Source of the DNA: Tyto alba
Lineage: Eukaryota; Chordata; Aves; Strigiformes; Tytonidae
Assembly (NCBI RefSeq): GCF_018691265.1
Contig: NW_024881276.1
Coordinates: forward strand, 1,426,001-1,490,000
Length of the DNA: 64,000 nt
Reading direction: 5' to 3'
Below are positions 21,338 through 34,227 of this stretch, piece after piece (position 1 is the first letter of the stretch; every line of letters starts with the position of its first letter). Position numbers and translations under genes: made by a program. A model generated the notes under the pieces. That model saw nothing but the letters and a program-made list of their open reading frames with translations, was not told where the DNA came from and did not search any database.

Positions 21338-23057
21338 ACCCAAAGAAATTTATGTTGGAGGGACATTGGGTTCTTTTGGACTCTTTACTCCACCAACTTG
21401 CCTGCAGCTGAATAAGATGACTTGCAGTGTGGTGCTCCTGGCTTTCAGCAAGGAGAGGCAAATGAAGGCTTGTTCCTCCAGCAAAGTGCCCTTACTGTGA
21501 GCTAGTGCCACTAGTAATCAGCTCTGCACAGTAGGTGTTTATTCATTAACTTTTATCACAGTCCTCTGCATAGGACAGCGTGATTAGTTCAGCCATAACA
21601 GAGACATACAAAGAAACTAATAAAACATGGCATAAGAATGGGAGAAGTACTGAGGTTATTAAAAATTAAAAATGGGCTTTAATTGCGTTAAGAAAATAAA
21701 AGTGCACCTTTTAGTATTACTTAGTTAAAAACTGGTCATAGAAAAGCATTAATAATATTTTTGTGCTTTTTGTTTTTTAATTTGGAATTATTTTAAAACT
21801 ATTTTTTTTTTTTCTCTGATTAAAATACTCTCTTTCTGGATCTAGGTGTATGATCCTCCTAAGAAAAATTCTTCATAGGTTCCTAGTAGGAGTTCTGATA
21901 CTGTGGTAGATTGACAAATGTGTAGACACACCATTCTTTAATTATGAAATTTCAAGAGCTTCTAATCTTCCCAGGATTGTAATCAAGAGATGTTGCAATC
22001 AGTTTCTGTTGTTCTTGTAGTGATACATGGGATTTTAATTCAAATTGGTAACCTGTCCCTCCAATCACTTAAAAGGGAAGCTGGCAGCGTGATCAATTAA
22101 ATTCAGACTTCTGTAAATTATTTTTATTGCTCACCATTCATGCAATAGCACCTTGATGTACATAGGCAATATCCTGCTAGGCTTTGGGGATGTGGATTTT
22201 AATCGCTGTGAGTAGCCAAGGAATTTAATGACTAAATGACAAGTCCACCCATTTTAATGGGAACTCTGCTAATTAATTAACAGAGGCAGTTTCTCAGCTT
22301 TCTAAGAAACATTGGTATGTATGCTGCATTTGCCCTTTGAGAACGTGAATAATCGACTAAATTTATCTTCCAAATCAGTTGAATTGAGGGAAGTGGAAAG
22401 ACTTCTGCAGATTAATAGAATTCTAAGATTTTCCTTAAAATAAAACAAAGCCTCTCAGTTTTGCATTCTGTTGAACAAAAAAAAAAGCTTCATTTAGTCA
22501 AATCCAAAATACATCATTTCAGGTATTAAATTAAAACCACGAGTGAACTAACAGGAAACAACAGTCTAAGCTTACTGTACTGTTGGAGAGCAGGAAGCCA
22601 CCTTCTTGTTTCCTCTGTCTAGCAACTAAAGAGGTTAAAAGTAGGAATTGTGCCAAGACCCTTCCAGGGTCTGATGGCTTTTTCGAGGGGGATGTGGGAA
22701 TATTAAGCAAATGAAAAGACACAGGAAAACTCCGGTCTCCGAACCTCTCTGCCAGAATTTAGAAGAGTAATTTGCAGCAGGCACAAAGCAATGTCAAGTT
22801 TTAGCTCTTCCATGAAAATAAATCTGATTCGTATTTTCATTTGTCACTTCTACATACAGATGAGTTGGCACATATGGTTTTATTACCAGAATACAGTAGA
22901 CGCTGGAAATATTCCCTTTGATCTGCTTGGGTTTTATACAATAGTTTGCTTTGAATGTTTCTCTTCTTTAGTCATGTGCTTGATTCCATCATATCCTATA
23001 CTTCCCATGCTCTGTCTTGGCTAAGATGTTATTATCTTTCTGGAGTTTTTCTCTCTT
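21338..23057. other. AT-rich unique DNA with a possible conserved regulatory stretch
   Basis: No gene or repeat recognised. The part from about 21930 to 22330 is AT-rich without being low-complexity and contains many homeodomain-type words (TTTAATTATG, GATCAATTAAATT, CTAATTAATTAAC). Such composition is common in vertebrate developmental enhancers, but only a cross-species alignment could show conservation. Confidence 0.35.
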
Positions 23058-23215
23058 TCATAGAATCACAGGATGGTTTGAGTTGGAAGGGACCCTACAG
23101 ATCATCTTGTCCAACCCCGCTGTCCTGGGCAGGGACACCTGCCCCTAGATCAAGGTTGCTCAAAGTCCCATCCAAACGGGGCTCAAAGCTCTTCACTTTG
23201 AGACTTGAATGGGGC
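23058..23215 (-). mobile_element. CR1 LINE 3' end fragment
   Basis: On the plus strand it begins TCATAGAATCACAGGATGG and continues with GTTGGAAGGGACC and CATCTTGTCCAACCCC, the reverse complement of the CR1 3' untranslated region. About 158 bp survive, which is a typical 5'-truncated CR1 copy. It ends in AAAGCTCTTCACTTTG. Confidence 0.9.
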
Positions 23216-25789
23216 TTCAAGTCTCCTCACCTTTTTTGGGTTTGTCCGTGAATACGTAAAAATTACTTTCCATAAGGTTTCCATGGCATTTATCTACCGA
23301 AAGTGAGGTCAGAGCGAACACACCAGTTTCCCAGGGGAAGAAAAGGTCCCCAGCACTTTTGAATGTGGTAGGATTCTTGAGTGAAAGGTGCTTTATGTTC
23401 AAAGTTTTCAGTCCTGAAAGGTTTTCTGAAGAGAGACATGTTTTTTAAATTGTTGCTATGCTGCTCTAATATTGACCTGACTCCAGTTGAAATCAGTAGT
23501 AAAACTTACAAATTAGAAAGACATTACAAGAGAAATAATTGCTTTCAGTGTAAAGTTTGGCAAAAGTCTGAGAAGCTGTAATCCCAAGTTATTTGTGCTG
23601 CTATTTGATCCTCAGATTGTTCTGTCTATAGCTTATCTCACTTCATTTCTTGTAAGACGTGTTTGTTCTGCATGCAAATCACATGCAAGCATAAATATTC
23701 AATTCTTTAGGCTTGCTTTTATAATAGTTTGTCATTCGATGCTGCAACCAGTGAAGATATCTATGATGTAGCCAAATATAATCTGAAGTAATTATTCTTG
23801 GAACCTTCTCCTACAGTATTTATTAAATATTTACAAATGGCAGCTAGCTTGTGGGTTTTCTGCTTGTTTTTAGCTCAGAATGGGAAAGCAGAGGGGAAAA
23901 AAGTCTGAAGGCTTTTCCAGTACTGAGTGTGCATAACATTTTTGATGGGCAGATAAAACATACGTTGTGAAGAGAAATCTCCCTATATTAGCTAAAAATT
24001 AAAACAATTGCAAATTATTTGAAGGTAATGCTTTTATAAGAATGTATATGGAATGAACTAAAAAAGAGTTTTGATTTTTTTTTTTTGTCCAACCACGCAA
24101 GACAGAGATCATGTGCTACCTGAACAAAAGCAGGAAAGAGCCTCCATTGATCCTGAAGCAGTTCTGCTCACTGAGCAGAAAATATAAAGATTCTGACAGT
24201 GTGGAATGAAATAGAAAAAAAAAATAGTCAGCAAGAGGGTCCAAGATTCTGGTGATTCTGGTGGAATCACCTTAAAGACCTGTTGACTATAAAAGACTGC
24301 TACATTGCAGGTCAGCTCTTGAATGCTCTATTCTTACATATGTTGTATAACTTTTTCACTTTTTTGAAATGCTGTAGCAATTCGTGCTCATTGGTTCTTA
24401 GAGATTGCTGCTGTCATTATTTTATCTTATTTTTTAAGATGCCATCCTTAATTGTGCTAACAACATGAGTAAATTGTTATGACATCAAAACATAAAAAGG
24501 CAGGATATTATTTTAGATCAGGAACAAGTGGTAGAAAAATGCAGTCCTGAGCAACACATCAGCTGCTTTTTATGAAGTCCTTTCAAAACAAAATAGTCCC
24601 AGACACTCTTTTTTGAAAAATGTATTTGGGAATATTATCTATAAAATAATAACAATAAAAAGCAAAACCAGAAAACAACGAGCAACCAGTATGAGATTGT
24701 TATTATTTCTCTCCTTTGTGTTTCTGCCTCCTTATGGAGTATCAAAGCAATGCAGCTACTTCAGACCAAGAGGGTTCATGGATCTGGTTTGACAAGTAAT
24801 GAAGATTAAATTATTTAAATAGAGTCTACATGCTTTGTATCCTCTAGCATACAAGCAAATACAGACCTGAGTGCAGACAGGAATGGAAAATTTCAGTACA
24901 GAAACTGGCTTTAATGGGAGATAATGGTCAGTAGTTTTGAAGTGAGGTTGCTTTGTGTTAATCACATCTCTGAAACTGCCTTCCTATCCAAGGAAAAGCT
25001 ACTTCCCTCTCTTTTTCCAGGTTGTTGAAATTGTTCCAGTCTGATAGTGCTTCCTCATCCATCTTACAGGGCTGGAAGGAGCTATTAAGGCTACGTGGAA
25101 GCATCACATCAAGGATGAGTTAAGAAACTAAATGCTCCTATGCCTGTCCTAGAAATTGTATTTGGCCTACCCTCTTTCCATTTCCATTTGACAATCTGAT
25201 TTTGAACTGCAGAATGGGCGGTAAAGTCATTGTAAGGTTCAGAACATGGAGATTCAAAGAGTTGTCTCCATGTGGGAGTATTTTGCCTCAAAGATACGTC
25301 AGTTGTTGGTCTTGCCTTTGATCTCAACAAGTGGAATGCATTTAGAAAATACTGTGCAGTTGTGTGTAATCTAAGTAGTGAATGTTGGCCAGGAAGCTCT
25401 TGGGCGATGTTGTTTAGTGGTTGTGAGTGCAGAACTGCATGCAGGAAGACACTGTCAGTGTTTTTAAAGGCCAGAAATCGTAGCATAGAGTAGGAGGCTC
25501 TTTGTGAAAACTGTTGATTTCCCTATAGATTTCCTTTGTCCTTGTGCTTGTCTCCTAATCTCAGCAGGCTGGTAAACCTCTTCTTCAGTGCTAGACCATG
25601 CCGCAGTAAGTCAGAGGTCCAGTAAGGTTGGAAATATAGATCTATTCCATATTCCTGCTCACCATATCACTACTTGTTTTATCAGTTATTAAACATGCAG
25701 GGATGAAGATTTTCCAGCCTCTCCACATTCCCGTGCTTCATACCCCATACGCTTAGGAACTCAAATATCCCTTGCTGCCTTGGGCATTG
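23216..25789. other. AT-rich unique DNA, no recognised gene
   Basis: No nameable feature. The 125-codon minus-strand frame at 25109-25486 has no recognisable domain and is not supported by splice or promoter context. Confidence 0.55.
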
Positions 25790-26520
25790 TAAATGTGGAG
25801 ACTGGATTGCACCAGCCTTTAAATATATTTGAAGACTATAAGGTTTTGTCGAGTCTCTGATTCTTCAACTTATCACCTCTCATTCCACAGCTCATTCAGT
25901 CTGTCCTAGTAAATTTTAGATCTTCAGTTTCTGAGATCTTACTCTATGTTCCCTTTGAACTTTCTGACAGTCCATGCCTACCTTGGTTTCACGCTTGAAA
26001 GTAGGTCTCAAAATAATTTTCTAGGTGCAGACGTTACCATTGTCTCATAGAGCAGAAAGATTTTCGTAATGTACCCTCCTTGTTTGTGTAGCTCATGACA
26101 GGGACCTATATCTGGAAATTTATATATGTTCTATCAAATTTAATCTAATTTTCCTCCAGCACATTCTCCAAATTTCAAGTTCACTCTGAATTTTCATTCT
26201 GTCCTTTATCCGCTTAAAGCCACTCCCAGCTTCATGTCACCTGATTTTTTTTTTTTTTTTGGTTATTATTTTTTGGCTCTGTGTGTGTGTCTAGCTTTTG
26301 TATAGTTAATAAAACTATTAACTAATTCTGGATCAAGATTAGACCACAGTGTAACCTTGCCTGATTCAGCATTCCAGCTTTTTTGTCATAATCTACTAAG
26401 AGGCAAATGTAGTGAAGTAGTTTTCTGTTACAGCTTCTTGTTACCATGTTCATATACATCATAATCCATTTCAGTAGTGAAAGCGTGTTTGAAGGAAGAC
26501 AGCCAGTCTGTTTTCTTCTC
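25790..26520 (-). mobile_element. Probable ancient CR1/L3-like LINE relic
   Basis: The plus strand has words in the order expected for the reverse complement of an old amniote CR1/L3 reverse transcriptase region: TTGAAGACTATAAGGTTTTG, CTCATTCAGTCTGTCC, TTCTCCAAATTTCAAGTTCA, CATTCTGTCCTTTATCC and CACTCCCAGCTTCATGTC. These resemble the stretch from the C-terminal coding region up to the catalytic region in old CR1 copies of reptiles and birds. No frame is open for more than about 65 codons. A poly-T run near 26247 interrupts the alignment. The match was judged by eye against remembered consensus wording, so the limits are approximate. Confidence 0.5.
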
Positions 26521-27623
26521 AATTAAAACCCTCTTATCACTCTTTTCTGCAGCCTCCAATAGCTAACGGAGGATGCTTAACAGCAAAGCACACTTGTACA
26601 ATCTTTTAAAAGACCAGAAATGTAAACTCAGGGAAACCATTTTTTCTCTTTTCAACATGCTAAATCTAGCTGGGAATTTTTTTCCTGTCATAATTTTTTA
26701 CAGAATTAAAAAAAAAAAAAAAAAAAGAAGTGTATTTGTTTTGAGACTTACTGAAAGGAAGCTATTTAGCAAAACATTTCAATATGAAAGAATTTTCATT
26801 TTGGCTCACACTTCCACTTCAGTGGAAAAGTCAATACAGTTTGGGCAAAGAGATTGCAACACCTACTCAACCCATTAACTGTTGCTAACCAACAAGCCTG
26901 TAAGAGTTCTCTCTATGGGTAAATGTAAACAAGCCGCTTGCATAATTCTCTAGACTGTGTATGGTTAAATTCTATTCATATCATTGTAGTGTGCCTGTTG
27001 CCAAAAAATCTGAGATGCTTCCAGGAAAGTGACAGCGATACGATCTACCATCTGACACTTTTTCTGCATTCTTCTCTTTCTTCACAAGGAGAAACTTGCA
27101 TGTGAGATTCTTTTAAGGGCAAAAATTGTACGGTAGGCTAAGTAAAAACATTTTGTGTCATCAACAAAGACTCCTAATACAGTCTAATGCAGTTTCTGCC
27201 TTATTCAACTTGGTATAAGTCTGTATAAACTGTCGGGACAGTGTTGAACCTTGATTTATCGAAAGTATAGTGTTTGTCCTGGATGATTGGACATGGAACC
27301 TTCAAATTTAATAAAATACATTTCCTTCCTTACTTAATCTGAATTTCATATGTGCTTCTCAGGCCCAATAACTGAATAACTGAAATCAATCTTGTAGAAG
27401 ATTCTCAGCAAGGATACATGTTTCCAAGCCAGCCCCTAGACATTTCCAACACTCAAATTGTTTTACTTGTAATACTTCTGTCTCCTGCAGCCATACAGTC
27501 TGTTTAGTTGATTTGTCAACGTGCTCCTTCAGTTGGTCTAACTACTTATTTTTATGCAAAGTTTCCAATTCTAGATGTTCTCAATTTATACAGGGAAGTA
27601 ATACATGAGATTTGCTTTTCATG
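26521..27623. other. AT-rich unique DNA, no recognised gene
   Basis: Holds an A-rich run near 26708-26726 and nothing else I can name. Confidence 0.55.
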
Positions 27624-27811
27624 TGTCATGGTTTGAGCTCAGAGGGCAACTGAGCACCATGCAGCTGCTCACACATCCCTTCTCTCTCAGCAATGAGAAT
27701 GGAAAAATAAGCCAGGCTTGGGGTTCAAGATAGGACTGGAGTGGGGAAATCACCCATTATGGTCACGAGCAAAAGGCAGACTCGTTAGGGGAAGAAAAAA
27801 AAGAACATACA

Positions 27812-27817
27812 TTTATT
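27812..27817 (-). terminator. Polyadenylation signal AATAAA of LTR copy D
   Basis: Minus strand GTAATAAATG, same context as copy B. Confidence 0.6.
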
Positions 27818-28090
27818 ACAGACACTAACAACACATAACAGAGTAGGACAGTGAGAAGCATTGCCACATCTTGAGAACACCTTCCCCCCACCCCTCCCTT
27901 CTTCCCGGGCTCAGCTCTGCTCCCGATATCTCTACTTCCTCCCCCAGGGGCGCAGGGGCAGGGAATGGGGGGTGCAGGCAGCGCTGCCACTTCCTTCATC
28001 TTCGGTGGGGGGAGCTTCTGGAACTTCTTCCCCCTGCTCCAGCATGATCTCCCTCTCACAGCAGACAGTCCTCTGCAAACATTTCTTTGA

Positions 28091-28210
28091 CTTGAATCCC
28101 TCCCACGGGCCGCAGTGTTCCCCACACTGCTCCGTCATGGGTCACCAACTTCCTCCGACTGGATTCCCTCCCACGGCTGCAGCCCTTCCCGAGCTGCTCC
28201 GGCGTGGGAC
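28091..28210 (-). repeat. Internal tandem repeat of LTR copy D
   Basis: Two units with the same GGAGCAG core and TGGGAGGGA spacing as in copies A and B. Confidence 0.6.
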
Positions 28211-28532
28211 TCCCCCGCATGCTGCAATCCTCCCAGCACTGAATTACAGCAGCGGGGGCTGCTTCTTCCCACACAGTCCTGGCCTTCTTCGGTCACTGTC
28301 AACTTGATCACCCAGGCAAGAAGCCACAGGCCATAAATCAATGTCTGCTCCACCGTAGATCTCCATGGGTGGTGGGGGGGCTGCCCTGCCGTCTCCCCAC
28401 AGGATACAGGGGGGTCTCTGCTCCGGCACACCTCCCCCCTCCTTTCTTCCTCCGTTCCTCCACTGACCTTGGTGTTCACGCAGCTGCAGCGACTCCTCCT
28501 CACCAGTCCCACTGCTCCTCACCACGTCCCTT

Positions 28533-28540
28533 CTTAAATA
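28533..28540 (-). promoter_or_regulatory. TATA-like box of LTR copy D
   Basis: TATTTAAG on the minus strand, followed by AAGGGACG. The bases just upstream differ from the other copies (AGAATG in place of GATAAC). Confidence 0.55.
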
Positions 28541-28611
28541 CATTCTGGCAGAGGCGCAGCTGATGGGCTCAGTTTTGGTGCAGAGGTGGAGCTGACTTGG
28601 AGCTGGGGGAG

Positions 28612-28626
28612 CTTCGAGAAGCTTCT
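28612..28626 (-). promoter_or_regulatory. Perfect heat shock element in LTR copy D
   Basis: AGAAGCTTCTCGAAG on the minus strand, identical to the other four copies. Confidence 0.6.
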
Positions 28627-28699
28627 CACAGGGGGCCGCCCCTAGAGCCCCCTCCCCTACTACCAAAACCAACATCACCACTCACTCAAACCCAGGACA

Positions 28700-31600
28700 C
28701 CATTAATAGTTTACCAAAGACAATCAGCCTTCTAATAGAACCATGTAATGAACCAATTAAGCTAAACCTGGTAAATCCAGATGCAACAAATGCTTTTTTT
28801 CCTGATGCTTCTGTGGCCAGATTTTCACCCAGCTTCATTCTTCTCTCTCCGCGTTTGCTAGGAAACAGACTGAACTGCAAACTCACCATAATCTGTTTTT
28901 TAAAATCCTCATTTCATGCCTCAATCAAAGTAGATTTGATCCCATGTATAAGCTATTGGTCTGGGCACCATGACCTTGGTTGTGTCCAGATGCATGGGAC
29001 AGAGTGTGGTTTTAAAAAATCCCACAACCCTCCTGCCAAACTCTGACTCTGTCTTTAAAAATGGAAATATAATCATGGCATCTCTGTTGACTTTGCATCT
29101 GTTAGATAATGAGTGGTTTATCAAACTCTTTCAGTACCACTGGTGCCAGGGAGAAAGTTCTCAATGTCCTTTCATCTTTTAGACTGTTTCTCAACTTTTG
29201 AGATAATTTTTACTATTTTTTCTTTTGGTTTGAGATAATCACATTAGTAGAGGACAATGGTAATCTCCTGATGGCTTGGCCTGTAAGTGGAACATTACTA
29301 AGACATGCATGAAACTATTGCCCTGTGTAACTCAAATTTGGGTGTGTTTGTTTCCAGTTATTTTAGTTAAAGTAGAATCACTGCTTGTGTGAATGCATTT
29401 TGGTTTCAGACTGCTACAAACTGGTATGAGAGAGTGAAAGTCAGCTTAAACCTGTTCCTGTACTTTATCAATGTAAATGGTTTCTAAACTGAAGGAGGCC
29501 TGTTCTTTTTTATCACTTATCTGTCATTTCCAGATGGCTCACTTGAACTGCCTGTGGGGTTGCTATGTTCTACAGTGCCGGGGAGACTTTGCTGGAGATT
29601 TTTCCACATCTCAGTGACAGTGAGAAGACAACATAAGACAAGGCAGGCTGTTCCCGTGCCACTTTAGTAACAAGGGAATTCTGCCTGGAGGAGGTTTGCT
29701 ATTTGTAAAAAACAGTCATGTTTAGTGAATGGGGTCAGAATCTGTAGATAGCTGAGGGGTTTGTGTCTGCAGGAGAGCTGAGGGTGGCTTAGAGAGTAAC
29801 TTGCACCACATTTATGAAAGAAAGCCTCCACTTTGAGTCTGAAATAGTGAAGTGTGCTTATAGCAGGTTCCTATTCCTTGTTGATCTTTGTTCACCCTTG
29901 TTGCCTTATTGCCTGTAGACAGTCCGTGAGCCATCAGTGACAGCAGTCATCTCCCTCTCTGCTTGCTTGGCAAGGCAGGAGTGCTGACCTTTCAGACAGG
30001 TCTCCCCTCATACAAGTGATGAGGGCGAAGGTGATTTATGTATTAGTTTCCAGCAGCTTGACTTAGAGTCAGATCAGAAACACGAAGCTCCTGTCTTAAA
30101 ATCCGGGATTCACTGTCATCCTTCCCATCAGAAGTGGGACATGGCTGTGGGTGGCTGCTGCATTCCCAGGCAAAGGATGAAAAATACTTTCAAAACCCTC
30201 CCTGCAACTGATTCTTCTTGCTCTACCCATTACCATTCTCATTATAATGTGCTGCCTGTGCCCTTGTTCCCAACTAATAATCCTTGCTTACTGATGGAGG
30301 TTAAATGTGATTGTTGAAAGGAATAGGTTAAAAAGAGTGGCAGCCAGTTGGGTCCGTACTGATACAATAAAAGCAATTACACTTAAGAGATTAGAAGCAT
30401 TGAAATGGCAGCTGAAGCAGCTCCAGACTCTGGGGCTCAGTAGGAAGTTCAAATGCTCTGTTTTGGTTTTAGTTTTGGATGGAGTTTTTCAGAGGAGTGG
30501 ATTATAAATGGCTTCTACTGGGAGAGCAATTAGAATTAACTGGTCAAATAAGTTGGAAGTAATGACATAAGTACAAAGCTGACAAATTTTGTTACTGAAT
30601 GGTCAGGCAGGATATGAACAGTGGTTTACCATATCTAAGGAAATAAAAGCTACTGCAAATTAAAAGCTGAATTGATGTAACAGATTTTAGGTAGGCTTGT
30701 AGATTCAAATGAGCTGTGCTTCCAGACTGTGAATGTAAGTCAATGGGGAGGTACAAATGGTTTGAGATCTTAAGCACGTTGTTTCATGGTAAATAGTCTG
30801 TGATTTGGGGCCAAATTCAAAGGTCCATGAGTTCAGAAAGTAGAGAAGCACCAAAAAGAATGAAAATGTCTGTAGATTTCCAGTTCCCAGTGCTTCATTG
30901 ATAGTTAGGAACTGCATAGCCTCTGAAAATATTAGTGGAAGTCTGCATCCCTTTCTAACAATCGAGGTGAAAGCAATAAATAAGCATCAGTTCAGAACCA
31001 TTCCTGTGATTGCACTTAAGTCAGTCTGTGCAGTATCAAAGTCATCCTTGTCCTTACATAATGGCAAATCTTAAGGCTTTAGAAAAAGGTATAAATTTGA
31101 TAATGGTACTGAAGAAGAATACCAGTCTCTGAGTTTCCCTATTAGTTGTAGCTTGGACAATATTCACAGTGCCTAGGAAAGAAGAAGAGAGAAGTTATGA
31201 GACAGCACGTCTTGTCTCAGCTGTGCTAAGTGTAAGCAAACCCACGTAACTGTGCTGTGCTGAAGACAATTCCCAACTCAGTTTGTAAGTCTGACATTGC
31301 TCCAGCATGAGTCCTTTCCATTCGCATAATTCTGCTTTTGCAGGCACAAGAGGCATTCCCCACTGAAATTGTGCAGTGGTGAAAAATGTTATTGTAGAAT
31401 GAATCCAGCAGGAAATCAGAACTGAGCATCTTCACATGCCCTGTACTGCCGCGTTTGGCAAACTCCATCCCCAGTGTTTTACAGGTCTGGTTGTGGTGCA
31501 GCCAGTTGCAACCATTGTAGGTTCCCACAGGAACATTAGATGTTTCTATGCAAGAGAGAAGAGTGTACTTTCAGAATTTGCCTCTCTTGTAGTTTCTATC

Positions 31601-34227
31601 TAAATGCTGCTAATGGGAACTTTACCTCTCTAATCTTGCTCAAATAAGCTTTATTTTTCCGTCTTATCACTGTCTTTGTTGAATTATTTCTTTTCAGGTC
31701 TCCCTCTAATCTTGGCCCAGGCTTAAATGCAAAGGTCTTTTGTTTGTTTCTTCTACTGGCACTTTTAGTCCCTGTAGGGATTTCTAACCAATTAGTTACT
31801 CCGAATACAGCTGTTAGGTAGAGCGAGAGAAGATTCTCCAATTTGCCGCCCCGTGTCAAGAGAAGCAGAGGCACCCTTGCAGGGGCCGTTCCTCACCAAG
31901 AGCAGGACTGCTGTTACAGATGATAAGTAAAGTCATAGTTACTTCTCAAGGATCATTACTAGGTGTAATTTACCATAAAAATGCCAAATATAACTCCGAT
32001 GTTCTTTGAAAAACTCAATTTTGTTTCACTCCCAGTAGAGATATTAATGTGTAATCTTTCATAAAGTAGCTTTTTTACTGCTTAGTACTAGGATGTGCAA
32101 TTACTTGATTGCATGTGTATCCTTTTTTTTTTTTTTTTTTCCACAATCAGGAAATCAGTATCATCCAAAGCAGAGAGAACTTTTTCTTTTTTCTCAAGTT
32201 GATCTATAGATGAAGATCTGCAGCAGAACAGAGAACAGAGGTTATTGGCGGAGGTTGTCTTTTGAGGGGGATTGTTTTTTGCTTGTTTGTTGTTTTTTTC
32301 TGATGCAAACTGTTAGATCTCATAGACCAGGTTTATACAGGAAAAATGAAAGCATTAAACCCTAGGTTATATTGTTCTTGGTGATATCTGTGTGTGATGC
32401 TTATCTAGCCAGAGATGCAGTAACGTTGTGAAAAGCAAGCTTCTGCTGAAATAGCGTTACAATTTGTAGGGAGCTGGGCCCGAATATTTTTTCTACCGAT
32501 AGGCATACCAACCAATCAGTTAAATTTCTTCTAGAACTGCTAAGAATTCTTTTGTTAGGGTTATTTATCCCAGACTATTTTTTCCTGGTGTACACGAGAC
32601 CTTACCTGTGAAAGCTCAGGGTAATCCTTCGGAACAGCTGCCCACGCAAAGGCACTCAAAGCTGTGTCAGTGTGTGTTTGTACCTTGGGGTGGCATGGTG
32701 AAACATCCAGTCCTTTCCAGAACTATTTCCTGTCACTCTGTCACTTCAAGAGGAACGGCCACGTTGAATTAAAATTAGGCCTGTGCTTAAACATGAACTG
32801 AAATGAAACTTGAAGCTGATGCTCTATACAAGAAACAGTATCCCAGTAAAATAATGACTCTTTCTTTTCAAATGCATTCACTCAGCTCAGTAGGAGTATC
32901 TACACCTTTATCTTAGGTAGTCCAATTTTAGAATTACTTTTTCTAGCAGTAGATTTTCATAATATGCTCACTGCTGGAGAATATGTGCTGATTAGAAATC
33001 TGTGACAGTGCTTCTGGACTCTCATACAGGCAGTAAATTTCACGGAGCCAAACGCATCTGGAGCTTTTAAGTAGCAGTCAGGTAGTTTTGACAATGTCAC
33101 TCGTTCGTAAGAGACAGGGGTCCAAGATGTAGGATCCAACTGGTGATGCTGAAGTCCATAAACTGAATGTGTTCATACTGGGGGGAGAAGAATTTGTGAC
33201 AGGATTCCTTCTATGTTCCCATACGTATCCAGTGCAATAGCAGTGGTTCCGATTATGTGATTTACTGTTTTGTCATTCGAATTCCTGTTTAGTTCTCAGT
33301 TCTGAAAAACATTTTCATACTCCGGGAAGACACTGCTGCTGCCCTTCTCCCAGTTTTCCTCTGAAGTAGAGTGAGAACTTTCAGTCTGATCTTTAGGCCC
33401 TATCTTTGGTGGATGACTGTGTAGTAATATTTGCTGTCTCTAGAGATAATTTTTCCAAAAGACATTTAGAAAGCTTTTGTATAGAGGTAGTATTAATAGT
33501 ATCTGAAGTGATCTGGTGTTTCTCTAGTACCATATCTGTTCTTCCAGGTTCTGTTGAACTCCTTGTATGAGGATTGGCAAGTCACACTCACTCCAGGGCA
33601 ATGATAGAGTCTGTCACCCTCTGCCTTACCTTTGTAATATGAGCTTCTGGGCACAGGATCTCTTCTCTCAGTGTTTATTTAAGAAGAAATGAACGTCTGA
33701 CTCTAACGTGTCCCCAGATTTTGTGATAGGATTAGTGCAGCTTCAGTATCAAGTATAGCAAACAGTTTTAGATATGCAATAATCTCATTTCAGCCCTGGA
33801 TATTTGACCAATATGTTTTTCTACAAGACCCTCAGTATTGTATTCTTCATTTTAAGCAAGTGTATGTACTGTCTGAGTCCACTGCCAGTATTTTCAATTG
33901 CAAAGCTATAGTAATCTGTTATATTCAAGTTTTGTCAACTTTCTTATTTTTTACCTGCATTAAAATACATATAAGCTCAAATGAGCAAATTTATCATGTT
34001 AAAATTTTTGAATCTAACTTTCCAAGGCTCTTTTAAAATGAAAATAATTTGTATTATTTCATGGTATATTTTGCTTTCCTTGTTTTCTGGGAGCATTTTA
34101 ACATTCTGGCTATGAAAAACATTACCGTCTTGTTCAAAGGTAGAATTTCAAAACCAGAAGAACAAAGTCAACAAAAAAAGTAACTTTTTTATATTTATGA
34201 TTTTTTTGTTTTGTTTTGTTTGAATGT
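28700..34227. other. AT-rich unique DNA, no recognised gene
   Basis: No named repeat or gene. It includes a poly-T run near 32124-32140 and a T/G-rich run near 34201-34221 next to the CR1 end. Frames of up to 100 codons (for example 31226-31528, minus) lack any recognisable motif. Confidence 0.55.

Larger units (their letters stand above)
27624..28699 (-). mobile_element. Solo LTR copy D of the 1-kb family
   Basis: A 1076-bp minus-strand LTR. On its own strand it starts TGTCCTGGGTTTGAG at 28699 and ends in AAACCATGACA at 27624. It keeps the GC box, the perfect heat shock element (28612-28626), a TATA-like box (28533-28540), a splice-donor-like site (GT at 28466-28467, minus), the two-unit tandem repeat (about 28091-28210) and AATAAA (27812-27817). 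The flanking pentamers TCATG and CCATT agree at only three of five positions, so the target-site duplication is decayed or absent. No viral genes are adjacent. Frames such as 28244-28681 and 27861-28307 run through it on both strands and are not credible genes. Confidence 0.88.

Noticed and set aside
25109..25486. 125-codon minus-strand frame
   Set aside because: No recognisable domain and no splice or promoter support.
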